Source: Chloroflexota bacterium (GTDB taxonomy: Bacteria; Chloroflexota; Ktedonobacteria; Ktedonobacterales; Ktedonobacteraceae). Taken from it: a DNA stretch of 42,297 bases. A program made the translations under genes and the position numbers. Positions 8,240 through 16,307 of this stretch are shown one piece after another. The number at the start of each line of letters is the position of its first letter. Position 1 is the first letter of the stretch. Below the pieces are notes generated by a model that was given only the letters and a program-made list of their open reading frames with translations, made no database searches and was not told where the DNA came from. The stretch is from positions 1-42,297 of the forward strand of contig CADDZH010000039.1 in the NCBI GenBank assembly GCA_902812455.1, read 5' to 3'.

Positions 8240-9155
8240 TCTTGCGCATACCGGCACGCCGGTACAGCTCATGCGCACCTGTAGCGTTGTGAGCATCAAC
8301 GTCGAGGATAATGTCGTTCATGCCCCGGCGATAACACTCGCCAAAGACGGTAAGCAGGAGATGCAAGGCGATACCGCGTTTCCGATAGGAACGCAGCACG
8401 CCGACCTGGTTAATAAAGCCTTGATGAACTTCCGGGTAGGCGCGGCAGATGACAACTCCGGCAATAGTATCACCGTCAAGGGCAACATAGAGCAGCGAGG
8501 GATCGAACGCCTGTCGGCCTAGCACTCCCTCCTGCCACTCCTCGAAAGGCTGGTAGGGATGACCGAGGAAGTCGGTGAAGGCCTCCTGTATCACGTGATA
8601 GATCGCTCGCTCGTCTTGTCCTGGGATATACCTTCGCACAACGATTCCTTCGAGCGGCTGCGGCTCCGGTGGCGTGTTGTGCAAGACGATCTGCATCCGG
8701 TAGTCACTGGAAACCACAGCATAGCCTTCTCGTCTCAGCAGCTCGGTGCGTGCCGGGCTAAAGCAGTACGACCAGATCACGCGTGGGATTGAGGGATCAG
8801 CCTCTATGTACTCACGAGCGCGCTGCTCAGCAAAGTGGATCAAGTGCTGTTCCAGGCCCTGCCCGCGATACTCTGGCCGGACATGCAGGTGCGGATCGAG
8901 CATAAAGCCGTTACCTCTGAAAGAGATGCCGGCATAGCCAATGGCCTTGCCTTCCCGTGTCACCAGCACGCGCGTGTCGTTTGCCAGGTCGGTCTCCTCA
9001 TCTGTCCACAGTTCAAGAATCTCATCAGCGGTCGTCTCAGCTTTGCCTGTCTCTGCAAGCTCTTCGGCGGCTACTCCATTGGCAATCGCTGAAGCATCAT
9101 ATTTTGACGCTGAACGCAATATGAAACCATCAGGAAGGATGGTTGATGTGTTCAT
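8205..9155 (-). CDS. Tandem GNAT-family N-acetyltransferase
   Basis: A 316-residue protein with two GNAT folds. The first (~10-150) has the acetyl-CoA loop segment RPEYRGQGLEQHLIHFAEQ; the second (~165-316) has RSYRKRGIALHLLLTVF and the YRRAGM element near the end. Two-domain GNATs include mycothiol synthase and antibiotic or polyamine acetyltransferases; the acceptor here is unknown. Start ATG at 9155 was chosen for AAGGAGG upstream; a start nine codons earlier lacks one. The gene follows the Rid-family gene by 44 bases on the same strand and is probably co-transcribed. Confidence 0.85.
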   Translation of the reverse strand: MNTSTILPDGFILRSASKYDASAIANGVAAEELAETGKAETTADEILELWTDEETDLANDTRVLVTREGKAIGYAGISFRGNGFMLDPHLHVRPEYRGQGLEQHLIHFAEQRAREYIEADPSIPRVIWSYCFSPARTELLRREGYAVVSSDYRMQIVLHNTPPEPQPLEGIVVRRYIPGQDERAIYHVIQEAFTDFLGHPYQPFEEWQEGVLGRQAFDPSLLYVALDGDTIAGVVICRAYPEVHQGFINQVGVLRSYRKRGIALHLLLTVFGECYRRGMNDIILDVDAHNATGAHELYRRAGMRKIMQVDKVEKTL

Positions 9156-9199
9156 AAAAATGCCCTCCTTGAGCCCGGCCATGCTGCGCCCACCGCGAG

Positions 9200-9682
9200 C
9201 TAGCCACTGATCTCGACTTCGGCCTCGATCTCGACCGGAATACCCAGCGGCAGTTCGGCCATGCCTACCGCCGAGCGCGCATGCTGCCCTGCTTCAGGAC
9301 CGTACAGTTCCAGAATCAAGTCAGAAAATCCATTGATCACGGCGGGCTGCTGCTTGAAGCCGGGCGCCGAGTTGACCATGCCAAATACTCGTAGCCAGGC
9401 CACCACGCGATCCAGGTCCCCCAGCTCGCGTTTCAGGCTGCCCAGGATCGAGAGCGCGGTTATTCGCGCCGCCTGGTATCCTTCTTCCAATGTTAGCTCG
9501 GCTCCCACTTTCCCTAAAGGCCCGGTAAGCGAGCCATCTCTGTTCTGTGGCCCGTGTCCCGCAATATAGGCTCGATTATCACGCACCCGTACAAAACTGA
9601 AGGGCAGGCGCATCCCCGCCGGCGCCTTGAGTTGCTCCGGCAGCACAAGCCCCAGAGCCTCTAATTTCGCTTCGATCTGCAT
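9200..9682 (-). CDS. Rid family (YjgF/YER057c) protein
   Basis: A 160-residue member of the Rid superfamily, whose archetype RidA hydrolyses reactive enamine/imine intermediates from amino-acid metabolism. The signature end ARSAVGMAELPLGIPVEIEAEVE keeps the Arg that binds the substrate carboxylate and the VEIEA strand. Its length and the GHGPQNRDG segment fit the longer YjgF_endoribonc-type subgroup rather than RidA itself. Start ATG at 9682 has GGAGG upstream; an earlier in-frame start is less likely. First gene of a probable two-gene unit with the tandem GNAT. Confidence 0.85.
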   Translation of the reverse strand: MQIEAKLEALGLVLPEQLKAPAGMRLPFSFVRVRDNRAYIAGHGPQNRDGSLTGPLGKVGAELTLEEGYQAARITALSILGSLKRELGDLDRVVAWLRVFGMVNSAPGFKQQPAVINGFSDLILELYGPEAGQHARSAVGMAELPLGIPVEIEAEVEISG

Positions 9683-9743
9683 CAACTTCCTCCATTCAAT
9701 CAATAAACTATGACGATCAAGATCGGCTCACCTTGCCGATCGC

Positions 9744-9815
9744 ATGTCACCCTGAGCGTAGCGAAGGGTCTGAGGCAAGGGACACTGAGATCCTTCGCTT
9801 CGCTCAGGATGACAT
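9744..9815. repeat. Dispersed palindromic repeat, family A copy 1
   Basis: Starts ATGTCACCCTGAGCG and ends CGCTCAGGATGACAT, so the ends are near-perfect inverted repeats (~18 bases), with AGCGAAGGGTCT and AGATCCTTCGCTTCG as inner arms. Other copies are at 15383, 20386, 27823 and 33271. Confidence 0.85.
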
Positions 9816-9934
9816 GTTTGGAACCTTTTGTTGATGAGGTACTATCGCGTTCAGTCAAACCCTTCCTAATTCTCACAATTCAATCACATTTTCGTCTATT
9901 TTGCAGATCATCCAAAAATTCGTTGCCGCTGCCC

Positions 9935-9963
9935 TTGACAGATATTGCATATAGATGTAAAAT
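9935..9963 (+). promoter_or_regulatory. Promoter of the phasin-like gene
   Basis: TTGACA (9935-9940), 17-base spacer, TAAAAT (9958-9963). The same pair with the same spacing occurs upstream of the toxin-antitoxin operon at 29057-29085. Predicted start ~9970, ~100 bases before the ATG. Confidence 0.8.
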
Positions 9964-10070
9964 GCATATAGCTACAAAAACACCTTATGATCATAAGGTA
10001 TTTAGGTGGAAACTTGGAAGAGCATCGTGAGATTGCAAACAAGTCAGAAAGGATAAGAAAGGAACACATC

Positions 10071-10673
10071 ATGGCAAAAATGACAGTCAACGAGGCGACC
10101 TGGAATGTTACCCAGTCAATTCGTGAAGCCAATCAGGCCATCGCCGAGACGGTCGTCGAAGCACAGAAGCGCAATATTGCCTTCGCGCAGGGCGTTTTTG
10201 AGAATGGCATTGAGCTCCTCAAGAGCCATGCAGAAGCCACGCGTGAGCTTGTGAGCGAGCAGGCTCAGCAGCCTGAGAGCCAGCAGGGAACCTTCGGCAC
10301 GCTCGTAGAAAGCGCCGTTGCGGCTCAGGAACGCAACATCAGATTCGCGCAGAGTGTCGTAGAAAGCGGGACTGAGCTGATCAAGAGCAATGTCGAAGCG
10401 GGCCGCAGCCTGGCGCAGGCCCTCATGGAGCAGTCGCAGAAGCAGCAAGAGGCCTGGCAGGCGCTTGCTCAGCAGGCAGTGGATGCCTACATGGACTTCT
10501 TTACCGCCCCGTTCTCTTACTACGAGCAGGCGGCTGAAACAGCCAAGTCGGTAGCGGTTCAGGGTATGGAAACTGCCCACAGGGTTACGCGCCAGGGCGC
10601 AGAAGCAGCCCAGAAAGCCGCTCGCCAGAGTGCGGATGCAGCCCGGAATACAGCTAACAACGCCACCAAATAA
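10071..10673 (+). CDS. Phasin-like PHA granule protein with internal duplication
   Basis: A 200-residue, Ala/Gln-rich, almost wholly helical protein. Residues 26-61 and 79-114 are copies of one another (AQKRNIAFAQ at 31-40 against AQERNIRFAQ at 85-94, offset 54). A C-terminal Ala-rich tail (~175-200) resembles the low-complexity tail of phasins. Phasins coat polyhydroxyalkanoate granules and control their size. The assignment rests on composition plus position: PHA synthase starts 142 bases downstream. Start ATG at 10071 is preceded by AAAGGA and the upstream in-frame extension would run into the promoter leader. It has its own promoter and a strong terminator, so it can be expressed far above the synthase. 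Confidence 0.7.
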   Translation: MAKMTVNEATWNVTQSIREANQAIAETVVEAQKRNIAFAQGVFENGIELLKSHAEATRELVSEQAQQPESQQGTFGTLVESAVAAQERNIRFAQSVVESGTELIKSNVEAGRSLAQALMEQSQKQQEAWQALAQQAVDAYMDFFTAPFSYYEQAAETAKSVAVQGMETAHRVTRQGAEAAQKAARQSADAARNTANNATK

Positions 10674-10691
10674 TAACAAACGAAGCGATTC

Positions 10692-10728
10692 GGAGGGGTC
10701 GAGATAATTGGTTCGACCCCTCCTTTTT
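10692..10728 (+). terminator. Intrinsic terminator of the phasin-like gene
   Basis: GGAGGGGTCGA and TCGACCCCTCC pair perfectly (11 bp) around a ten-base loop and are followed by TTTTTATTAT. It lies 19 bases past the stop codon and separates phasin from phaC transcription. Confidence 0.9.
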
Positions 10729-10815
10729 ATTATGATCTATAATTGTCTTTAGCTAAAAGAAAGAAGAACAAAATTCAAATATCCATAGTGGGCAAGCAAG
10801 GAAGGATCACTAGCT

Positions 10816-12666
10816 ATGGCAGACACATCGACCTCCGAGCAAAATCCTTTTGAAGCCTGGAGCAAGCTCATTGAGAATACTATGAAAGCCTACAGCTCCG
10901 GGCAGGCAAGTAGTAGCAAGTCAGATGAGGCAACAACACACGAGGAAGCAGCAAAAGACAAAGACCCCTGGCTCAGCTTGATTGACCAGCTCTGGCGGGC
11001 CAACCCGTATAGCAAATTACTTCCCATTGATCCCGCCGAGATCACGCGCGCCTTCCAGAAGCTCTGGCTCGATGCCATGAGCAACCCCAGGCGCGCCTGG
11101 GCCAACTACAGTGACTTTGTCCAGCAATATACGCAATTAATGGCTGCGACCGCGCTTAAATTTTGGGGCTATGGCAAGGATGCCAAACCGGTTGTTGAGC
11201 CAGAAAAGGGCGATAAGCGCTTCAGCGCGCCCGACTGGCAGCAAAACCCTGTCTTTGATGCTCTCAAACAGAGTTATCTGCTGGCCGCAACTACCCTGCT
11301 CAAAACAGCTTCCGAAATACAGGGCCTGGACGAAAAACAGCAGCGCAAACTGGTCTTTTACCTGCGCCAGTTCCTCGATGCCATCAGCCCCACGAACTTT
11401 GCCTTCACCAATCCACAGGTGATCCATGAAACCATCCAGAGCGGCGGCCAGAACCTTGTGAAAGGCATGGAACATCTCCTGCGCGATATCAATGCCGGGC
11501 AGATCAAGATGACCGATACCGAGGCCTTCGCGCCAGGCCGTAACCTCGCTCTCACGCCCGGCCAGGTGATCTACCGCAACAAGCTGATCGAGCTTATCCA
11601 GTACGCTCCCACCACCGACAAGGTGTATGCCATTCCCCTGCTCTTCATCCCTCCCTGGATTAACAAATATTACATCCTGGATATGCAGCCGCAGAACAGC
11701 CTGATCAAGTTCCTGGTCGATCACGGCTTCACGGTCTTCGTCATTAGCTGGAAGAATCCCGATGCCTCAATGGAGGATACCACCTTCGAGGATTATATGA
11801 CGCTGGGACCGCTGGCCGCATTTGACGTGGTGAAGGCAATTACCGGCTCACAGAAGATCAATCCCGTTGGCTACTGTATCGGCGGCACGCTGCTCTCTAT
11901 GGTCCTGCCCTATCTTGCTGTCAAAGGGGACGAGACGGCCGATACGGCTACATTCTTTGTCTCCCTGCAGGACTTCAGCGAGGTCAGCGATACCTCTGTC
12001 TTCATTGATGAACCGCAGGTAGCCTATATCGAGGAGCAAATGATGGAGCGTGGCTACCTGGATAGCAGGTCGATGGCAACCATGTTCAATATGCTGCGCG
12101 CCAACGACCTGATCTGGAGCAATGTCGTCAACAACTACCTGCTGGGCAAAGAGCCGCCTGCCTTCGACCTGCTCTACTGGAACGCGGATGGCACACGCAT
12201 GGCCCGCGCAGCGCACTCCTTCTACTTGCGCAATACCTACCTGGAGAATAACCTGATCAAACCCAACAAGATCGTCCTCAAGGGCGTGCCCATCGATCTC
12301 AAGCGCATTCATCAAGATATCTACGCGGTTGGTACAGAGCAAGATCACATCGTTCCCTGGAGAGCAGCCTGGCAGATCACGCGGCTCGCCAGCGGCAAGA
12401 CCCGCTTTGTCCTTGGCGGCAGTGGCCATATCGCCGGCATCATCAACCCGCCCAGCAAAGGCCGGGGCTACTGGACAAACGACAAACCCGCGAAAACTGC
12501 CGAAGAGTGGATTGAGGGAGCTATTCACCATGATGGGAGCTGGTGGACGGACTGGATCGAGTGGCTGAAGCCCCGCTCCGGCGAGCTGGTTGCTCCGCCA
12601 TCAATGGGCAATAAGAAGTACCAACCGATTACGCCCGCGCCGGGCAAATATGTATTAGAAAAGTGA
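10816..12666 (+). CDS. phaC: Poly(R)-hydroxyalkanoate synthase, class I-like PhaC
   Basis: A 616-residue synthase that polymerises (R)-3-hydroxyacyl-CoA on the surface of PHA granules. The alpha/beta hydrolase core has the lipase-like box GYCIGG with nucleophile Cys354, catalytic Asp510 (GTEQDHIVPW) and His538 (GSGHIAGIINPP). Other family marks are IPPWINKYYILDM and FVISWKNPD. Length and N-terminal domain fit class I; no phaE or phaR lies beside it. Residues ~1-60 are a charged low-complexity extension. The start ATG has GGAAGGA upstream. Its stop abuts the stop of kptA on the other strand. Precursors may come from general fatty-acid or acetoacetyl-CoA metabolism; no phaA/phaB is in the window. 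Confidence 0.95.
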   Translation: MADTSTSEQNPFEAWSKLIENTMKAYSSGQASSSKSDEATTHEEAAKDKDPWLSLIDQLWRANPYSKLLPIDPAEITRAFQKLWLDAMSNPRRAWANYSDFVQQYTQLMAATALKFWGYGKDAKPVVEPEKGDKRFSAPDWQQNPVFDALKQSYLLAATTLLKTASEIQGLDEKQQRKLVFYLRQFLDAISPTNFAFTNPQVIHETIQSGGQNLVKGMEHLLRDINAGQIKMTDTEAFAPGRNLALTPGQVIYRNKLIELIQYAPTTDKVYAIPLLFIPPWINKYYILDMQPQNSLIKFLVDHGFTVFVISWKNPDASMEDTTFEDYMTLGPLAAFDVVKAITGSQKINPVGYCIGGTLLSMVLPYLAVKGDETADTATFFVSLQDFSEVSDTSVFIDEPQVAYIEEQMMERGYLDSRSMATMFNMLRANDLIWSNVVNNYLLGKEPPAFDLLYWNADGTRMARAAHSFYLRNTYLENNLIKPNKIVLKGVPIDLKRIHQDIYAVGTEQDHIVPWRAAWQITRLASGKTRFVLGGSGHIAGIINPPSKGRGYWTNDKPAKTAEEWIEGAIHHDGSWWTDWIEWLKPRSGELVAPPSMGNKKYQPITPAPGKYVLEK

Positions 12667-13215
12667 TCAAGTCAGCGAGATAAAGCGTGGGGGAATGGCA
12701 TCGGCCAGCCAGACCGTGTCATTGCCAGGGTAAAAGTTGATGCCCTCCTGATAGGCCTCGGCGGCTGCGATTTTTAAAATAACGGGGTGGTTCGTCCTGC
12801 GCCTGGCTACCTGGATAGCCGTTTCCTCATCAGTGGAGAGGTGGACATACTGCCGCTTCATTGATTTTAACCCTTCAGCAAGAATGGTCTGGGCGGCTTG
12901 CGGCGTCGTGCCATGATAGAGGATTGCAGGTGGCTTTAGCCGCTCACGCTCTACTTTTTTGGGAATGGAGTGTCCATACAAAGCGCGTATCTTGCCGTCT
13001 CGTATTTCAAAACGCTGCTTCTCTGATTGCGCAATCATTTCAGCCAGGTCTGCTTCCTGCAAGTGCTGCCACTGCTCGCGTCGCTTGCGAAGGGCAGCCA
13101 GCAGGTCGTGTGTCGATACCCATCCTTCGCTATCGAGCGTTAACCCGTATTGTTCTGGTTTGTGGCGCAGGGCATGTGAAATTGTTTTGCTGAGCTGTAC
13201 CAGGTCGTTTCGCAT
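12667..13215 (-). CDS. kptA: RNA 2'-phosphotransferase (Tpt1/KptA family)
   Basis: A 182-residue protein that in the family transfers an internal RNA 2'-phosphate to NAD+. It aligns from memory with E. coli KptA throughout: LSKTISHALRHKPEQYGL at the N terminus (catalytic Arg-His), LDSEGWVS, KQRFEI...IRALYGHS, ILYHGTT, YVHLSTDEETA and a WLADAIPPRFI end. Start ATG at 13215 has AGGGAGA upstream; a start ten codons earlier is possible. The bacterial substrate is unknown since there is no eukaryotic-type tRNA splicing; RNA repair or nucleotide-end removal is inferred. No RNA ligase is nearby. Confidence 0.93.
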   Translation of the reverse strand: MRNDLVQLSKTISHALRHKPEQYGLTLDSEGWVSTHDLLAALRKRREQWQHLQEADLAEMIAQSEKQRFEIRDGKIRALYGHSIPKKVERERLKPPAILYHGTTPQAAQTILAEGLKSMKRQYVHLSTDEETAIQVARRRTNHPVILKIAAAEAYQEGINFYPGNDTVWLADAIPPRFISLT

Positions 13216-13252
13216 CAGGTATCTCCCTTTGTCCCTTTGATGCAATGGCCTT

Positions 13253-13294
13253 CAAATAAAGAGAAAAGGGGCGCAGGCAAACACTGCGCCCCTT
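13253..13294 (-). terminator. Intrinsic terminator of the GltD-like gene
   Basis: On the minus strand AAGGGGCGCAG (from 13294) pairs with CTGCGCCCCTT (to 13266), 11 bp with a seven-base loop, then a T-rich tail TTCTCTTTATTT. It lies 15 bases after the oxidoreductase stop and before kptA. Confidence 0.85.
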
Positions 13295-13308
13295 CGTTTC
13301 CGGCAAAT

Positions 13309-15120
13309 TTACCTCGTATCGAGTACGGGGATCTTCGAGACCGTCCAGAGGTCATTCGGGCTGGCGACTTCAAACTGTACCATCGAGATAGCATCCGTGG
13401 GGCAACGTACGATACAGAGGCCACAACGGATACACTTCTCCTCGTCGATGATCATATCTGCGCCGCCACGCCAGGTTTCTGTACCTGCATGCATGGGATC
13501 GCCTTTGACTACGCGGGAGAGGCCTTCCATACTGATGCAGTCGTAAGGACAGATGTCTACGCAGCCGGAACAGAGAATACAGATCGATGGATCGATCATG
13601 ATATTCAACTGGCATTGCAAGCAGCGGCGCGCTTGCTCGACAGCCTGCTCGGCGGTGTATCCTGTCTCTGTCTCACGGGTGTAACTGTAGCGTTCCTTTA
13701 CCGGCAGCGAGGGGATGTTCTGATGAGCGATAGACTCATAGTCATCAACCATGCCACGACGGTAATCGGGCAGCTCTATCTCTTCCGGTGGCTCGGCTGG
13801 CTTATCTACACCGCCCAGGTAGCGGTTGATGGTTGTGGCAGCCTCGCGGCCCTCAGCAATGGCCGTGATCAGGTTACGCGAACCACCGGTATAGTCCCCA
13901 CCGGCGAATAGCCCTGGATAGCTGGTCATCCAGGTATCAAAATCGACCAGCGGGATACCGTACTTATTAACTTCAAGCTTGAGTTCGTCAGCCTGTAACC
14001 AGGAACCATCGCTATACTGGCCCAGAGCAGGGATAAGCGTATCGATGTTATCGATGATAAACTCACTGCCAGGAATTGGGACAGCGCGGCGACGACCACT
14101 GGCATCGGGGTCACCCAGCTTGTTGCGAATCATCTTGAGGCCGCTGACATGCACGCCATCGTTACTGAGAACTTCAACGATCGAGACGAGATATTGGAAC
14201 TCGACATTTTCGAGCATCGCCTCATCAACTTCGTATTCGTCTGCCGGCATCTCTTCTTTCGAGCGGCGATACAGGACATAGACTTTCTCGGCGCCGAAGC
14301 GAATCGAGGTGCGGCAGCAGTCCATACCGGTGAAGCCGGAACCGTAAACGGCAACTCGTTTGCCGATATAGGCAGGCTCGCCATAATTGGTCTTGGCCAG
14401 CAAGCGAATACCATCCTCGATTCCCCTGAGGTTGGCGCCGGGGATAAGTTTACCATCGGGGCCGGTCAGCGGGTTGGGCACATAACAGCCGGCGGCAAGG
14501 TAGACAGCATCATACTGCTTGAGCAGGTCGCTTACCTGAGTATCGCGGCCAACCCTGGTATTGTAATGCATCTCCACGCCGAGGTCGTCCATGTATTCGT
14601 CGCATTCCTCGCGGGTCACCGTACGAGGCAGGCGCCAGACAGGGATACCGTTCACCATGACGCCGCCCGCCGTGGGCCATTCGTCATACACTGCTACGGG
14701 ATAGCCCATCTCGCGCAAGTCACGGGCGCAGGCCAGGCCAGCCGAACCGGCGCCGACAATGGCGACTTTTTTGTCTTTCGTTATGGGCGGCCGCTCAGCA
14801 TGATGCCGGTACTCGCGGTGGTCAGCGGCTGCACGCTTCAACCAGCAGATGGCAATAGGTTTGCCATCGATCTTGTTGCGGCGGCATACCGGTTCGCACG
14901 GTCGTGCGCAGGTACGACCCAGGACACCCGGCACAACGTTGGCCTTGCGGTTCAGGAGATAAGCCTCGTCGAAGCGGGCCTGGGAAATCAAGCCAATATA
15001 GGTAGAAACGTCAGTATGGGCTGGGCAACCCACCTGGCAGGGAATATTCGTCTGGTACCAGTCGGGATTGACCAAAACCGATTGGTATCGCACACCAAGT
15101 TCACTATCAGGATCGAGCAT
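13309..15120 (-). CDS. GltD-like FAD/NAD(P) oxidoreductase with C-terminal 2x[4Fe-4S] ferredoxin domain
   Basis: A 603-residue flavoprotein. An N-terminal Fe-S domain has C28, C32, C71, C75 and C79. The first Rossmann motif AIVGAGSAGLA (~120-130) binds FAD, the second (VAVYGSGFTG, ~258) binds NAD(P)H, and TSYPGLFAGGDYTGG closes the FAD fold. The C terminus adds two ferredoxin clusters (CxxCxxCxxxC at ~516 and ~561). It passes electrons between NAD(P)H and another redox partner, as in glutamate synthase small subunit, NfnB or dihydropyrimidine dehydrogenase. No gltB lies beside it, so the partner is unknown and glutamate synthase activity should not be assumed. The start ATG at 15120 has GGAAAGGA ten bases upstream. 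Confidence 0.85.
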   Translation of the reverse strand: MLDPDSELGVRYQSVLVNPDWYQTNIPCQVGCPAHTDVSTYIGLISQARFDEAYLLNRKANVVPGVLGRTCARPCEPVCRRNKIDGKPIAICWLKRAAADHREYRHHAERPPITKDKKVAIVGAGSAGLACARDLREMGYPVAVYDEWPTAGGVMVNGIPVWRLPRTVTREECDEYMDDLGVEMHYNTRVGRDTQVSDLLKQYDAVYLAAGCYVPNPLTGPDGKLIPGANLRGIEDGIRLLAKTNYGEPAYIGKRVAVYGSGFTGMDCCRTSIRFGAEKVYVLYRRSKEEMPADEYEVDEAMLENVEFQYLVSIVEVLSNDGVHVSGLKMIRNKLGDPDASGRRRAVPIPGSEFIIDNIDTLIPALGQYSDGSWLQADELKLEVNKYGIPLVDFDTWMTSYPGLFAGGDYTGGSRNLITAIAEGREAATTINRYLGGVDKPAEPPEEIELPDYRRGMVDDYESIAHQNIPSLPVKERYSYTRETETGYTAEQAVEQARRCLQCQLNIMIDPSICILCSGCVDICPYDCISMEGLSRVVKGDPMHAGTETWRGGADMIIDEEKCIRCGLCIVRCPTDAISMVQFEVASPNDLWTVSKIPVLDTR

Positions 15121-15204
15121 ATGGCAACAGTCCTTTCCTGAGCATCCAACCTGCTATAGCAATCGGGTTGCATTCTAGTGTGGAGCAGGAAGATCACGCG
15201 ATTT

Positions 15205-15222
15205 TTGACACAATTGACACAA
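15205..15222. promoter_or_regulatory. Tandem 9-base direct repeat, possible operator
   Basis: TTGACACAA occurs twice in direct succession (TTGTGTCAA twice on the gene's strand), 85 bases upstream of the oxidoreductase start. It could be a regulator site or contain a -35 element. No matching known operator is recognised. Confidence 0.4.
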
Positions 15223-15382
15223 AGGATCAATGCTATTGATGCATGTTTTCTTTGCAGATTATAGCATAATCTCCCTACCGGGACAAGAAGACAAGAGCAA
15301 GCAAGCGAAGTTCTGTGACAAATCGAGGTATCCGGGCGGCCACGAGGGGTGCTAGCATAGGCGTTAACATAAGGTGCTAACT

Positions 15383-15532
15383 ATGTCATCCTGAGCCCGT
15401 TCGCTTCGCTCAGGGGAAACTCCGCGAAGGATCTCTGCCGATCGGCAGCGGATGCTTCCCCTTCCCCTTCGCTACGCTCAGGGCTTCGACTCACGCGTTC
15501 AGGGCTTCGGCTCACTCGCTCAGCATGACATG
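15383..15532. repeat. Dispersed palindromic repeat, family A copy 2 (expanded)
   Basis: Begins ATGTCATCCTGAGC and ends CGCTCAGCATGACATG, with inner sub-repeats of the type GCTCAGGGCTTCG(A/G)CTCAC(T/G)CG. At ~150 bases it is about twice the length of copy 1, apparently by internal duplication. Confidence 0.8.
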
Positions 15533-15640
15533 ACTCTGGCTTGCTGCCACGCGCCGCTTGGTGTTGCCTTGTCCTCGCCCTGAGTCCTCAGTTAACGTTT
15601 ATGGGGCTTGCCTCTACCAGGATTGCTTCTGCACTAATTT

Positions 15641-15664
15641 CAGACCACGCGCACGCGTGGTCTG
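15641..15664. terminator. Perfect inverted repeat past the lipoprotein gene
   Basis: CAGACCACGCG and CGCGTGGTCTG (11-base arms) around CA, 14 bases beyond the lipoprotein stop. On the gene's strand it is followed by AAATTAG rather than a T-run, so it is a transcript-end hairpin at best. Confidence 0.4.
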
Positions 15665-15678
15665 ATTGTGTATACCGC

Positions 15679-16209
15679 TTAATATCCACTACTGGTGGGA
15701 GTAGCTTGCGGTGCGCTCTGTGGTGCCAGATTGGGTGTAGCGACAAACCACCTGCCGAAAAGGCCTTCCCCGTTGGTCTGGCCGGGAGCGCTATCGCCGG
15801 AGAAGGTATAGAGCAAGTGGTCGTTGTACTCAACCTGGTTGCCATTAGCATCCGCAAGGACGCTCAACGTGCCTGGCAGCGGCGTGGCGCTGGTTGGTGC
15901 GCCTGAACCATTGAAGAGCAACGGTGGCCAGGTCGAAGCGCAAGCACCTGTGCAGGCCGCTTTCGTCGCCGTATCTGGAGTAAAGTAATACAGCGTCTTT
16001 CCATGCATGTCGGTAAGAATGGTCTCCGATTTACCCTTCACTGTTGCCGTTGCCGTCTTCACAACAGCACTTGAAGTGGATGGAGCTGTGGTTGGGGTCG
16101 AGCTACCGCTGGAACCCGTGGTAGTGGAGCCGGAACTACCGCAGGCCGCAGCTACGAGAGCGATCAGTAGTATGGCTGCAATCAGAAAAGTGCGTTTGAG
16201 AGCTAGCAT
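15679..16209 (-). CDS. Secreted lipoprotein with Lipoprotein_15-type repeats (COG4315-like)
   Basis: A 176-residue lipoprotein. The signal peptide ends in lipobox VAAAC with Cys23 and is followed by a Ser/Thr/Gly/Pro linker (~24-50). Two repeats of the Yx(F/W)xxD type follow (LYYFTPDTATKAACTG and LLYTFSGDSAPGQTNGEG), each with the Trp-Pro/Arg-Trp-Phe partner segment (STWPPLLF, GRWFVATP). Function of the family is not established. The start ATG at 16209 has AGAGGAGA upstream; a longer ORF start lacks one. It is 98 bases downstream of the MaoC-like gene, same strand. Confidence 0.8.
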   Translation of the reverse strand: MLALKRTFLIAAILLIALVAAACGSSGSTTTGSSGSSTPTTAPSTSSAVVKTATATVKGKSETILTDMHGKTLYYFTPDTATKAACTGACASTWPPLLFNGSGAPTSATPLPGTLSVLADANGNQVEYNDHLLYTFSGDSAPGQTNGEGLFGRWFVATPNLAPQSAPQATPTSSGY

Positions 16210-16307
16210 ATGGATTCTCCTCTGGTATTGAATATAAAAACTCGATCTGCTTCTATCTACCACATAATACATACGTCAGGAAGTTACACTGGCTCTCGTT
16301 TTTATCT

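Larger units (their letters stand above)
9683..10070. other. Intergenic region between Rid and phasin-like genes
   Basis: Holds family A repeat copy 1 (9744-9815) and the phasin promoter (9935-9963). The 107 bases after that promoter form a 5' leader with no hairpin that I can make out. No credible ORF is present. Confidence 0.6.
15121..15678. other. Gene-free region with promoter-proximal direct repeat and repeat A2
   Basis: From left to right: the likely control region of the leftward oxidoreductase (tandem TTGACACAA at 15205-15222), a stretch around 15223-15382 where I see nothing, family A repeat copy 2 (15383-15532), and a perfect inverted repeat (15641-15664) past the lipoprotein gene. 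No credible ORF. Confidence 0.6.

Noticed and set aside
11848..12531. A 227-codon minus-strand frame across phaC
   Set aside because: It lies opposite the catalytic Cys, Asp and His region of PHA synthase; no motif or ribosome site supports it.
13309..15120. Annotation as glutamate synthase small subunit (gltD)
   Set aside because: No large subunit gene is adjacent, and the C-terminal double ferredoxin is not part of normal GltD; a broader oxidoreductase name is safer.
14149..15141. A 330-codon open frame on the plus strand across the flavoprotein gene
   Set aside because: It is antisense to Rossmann and Fe-S motifs of the minus-strand gene, shows no recognisable domain and has no ribosome site.
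15383..15532. CRISPR-like array
   Set aside because: The internal repeats are short, unequal and palindromic at the ends, with no regular spacers and no cas genes nearby.
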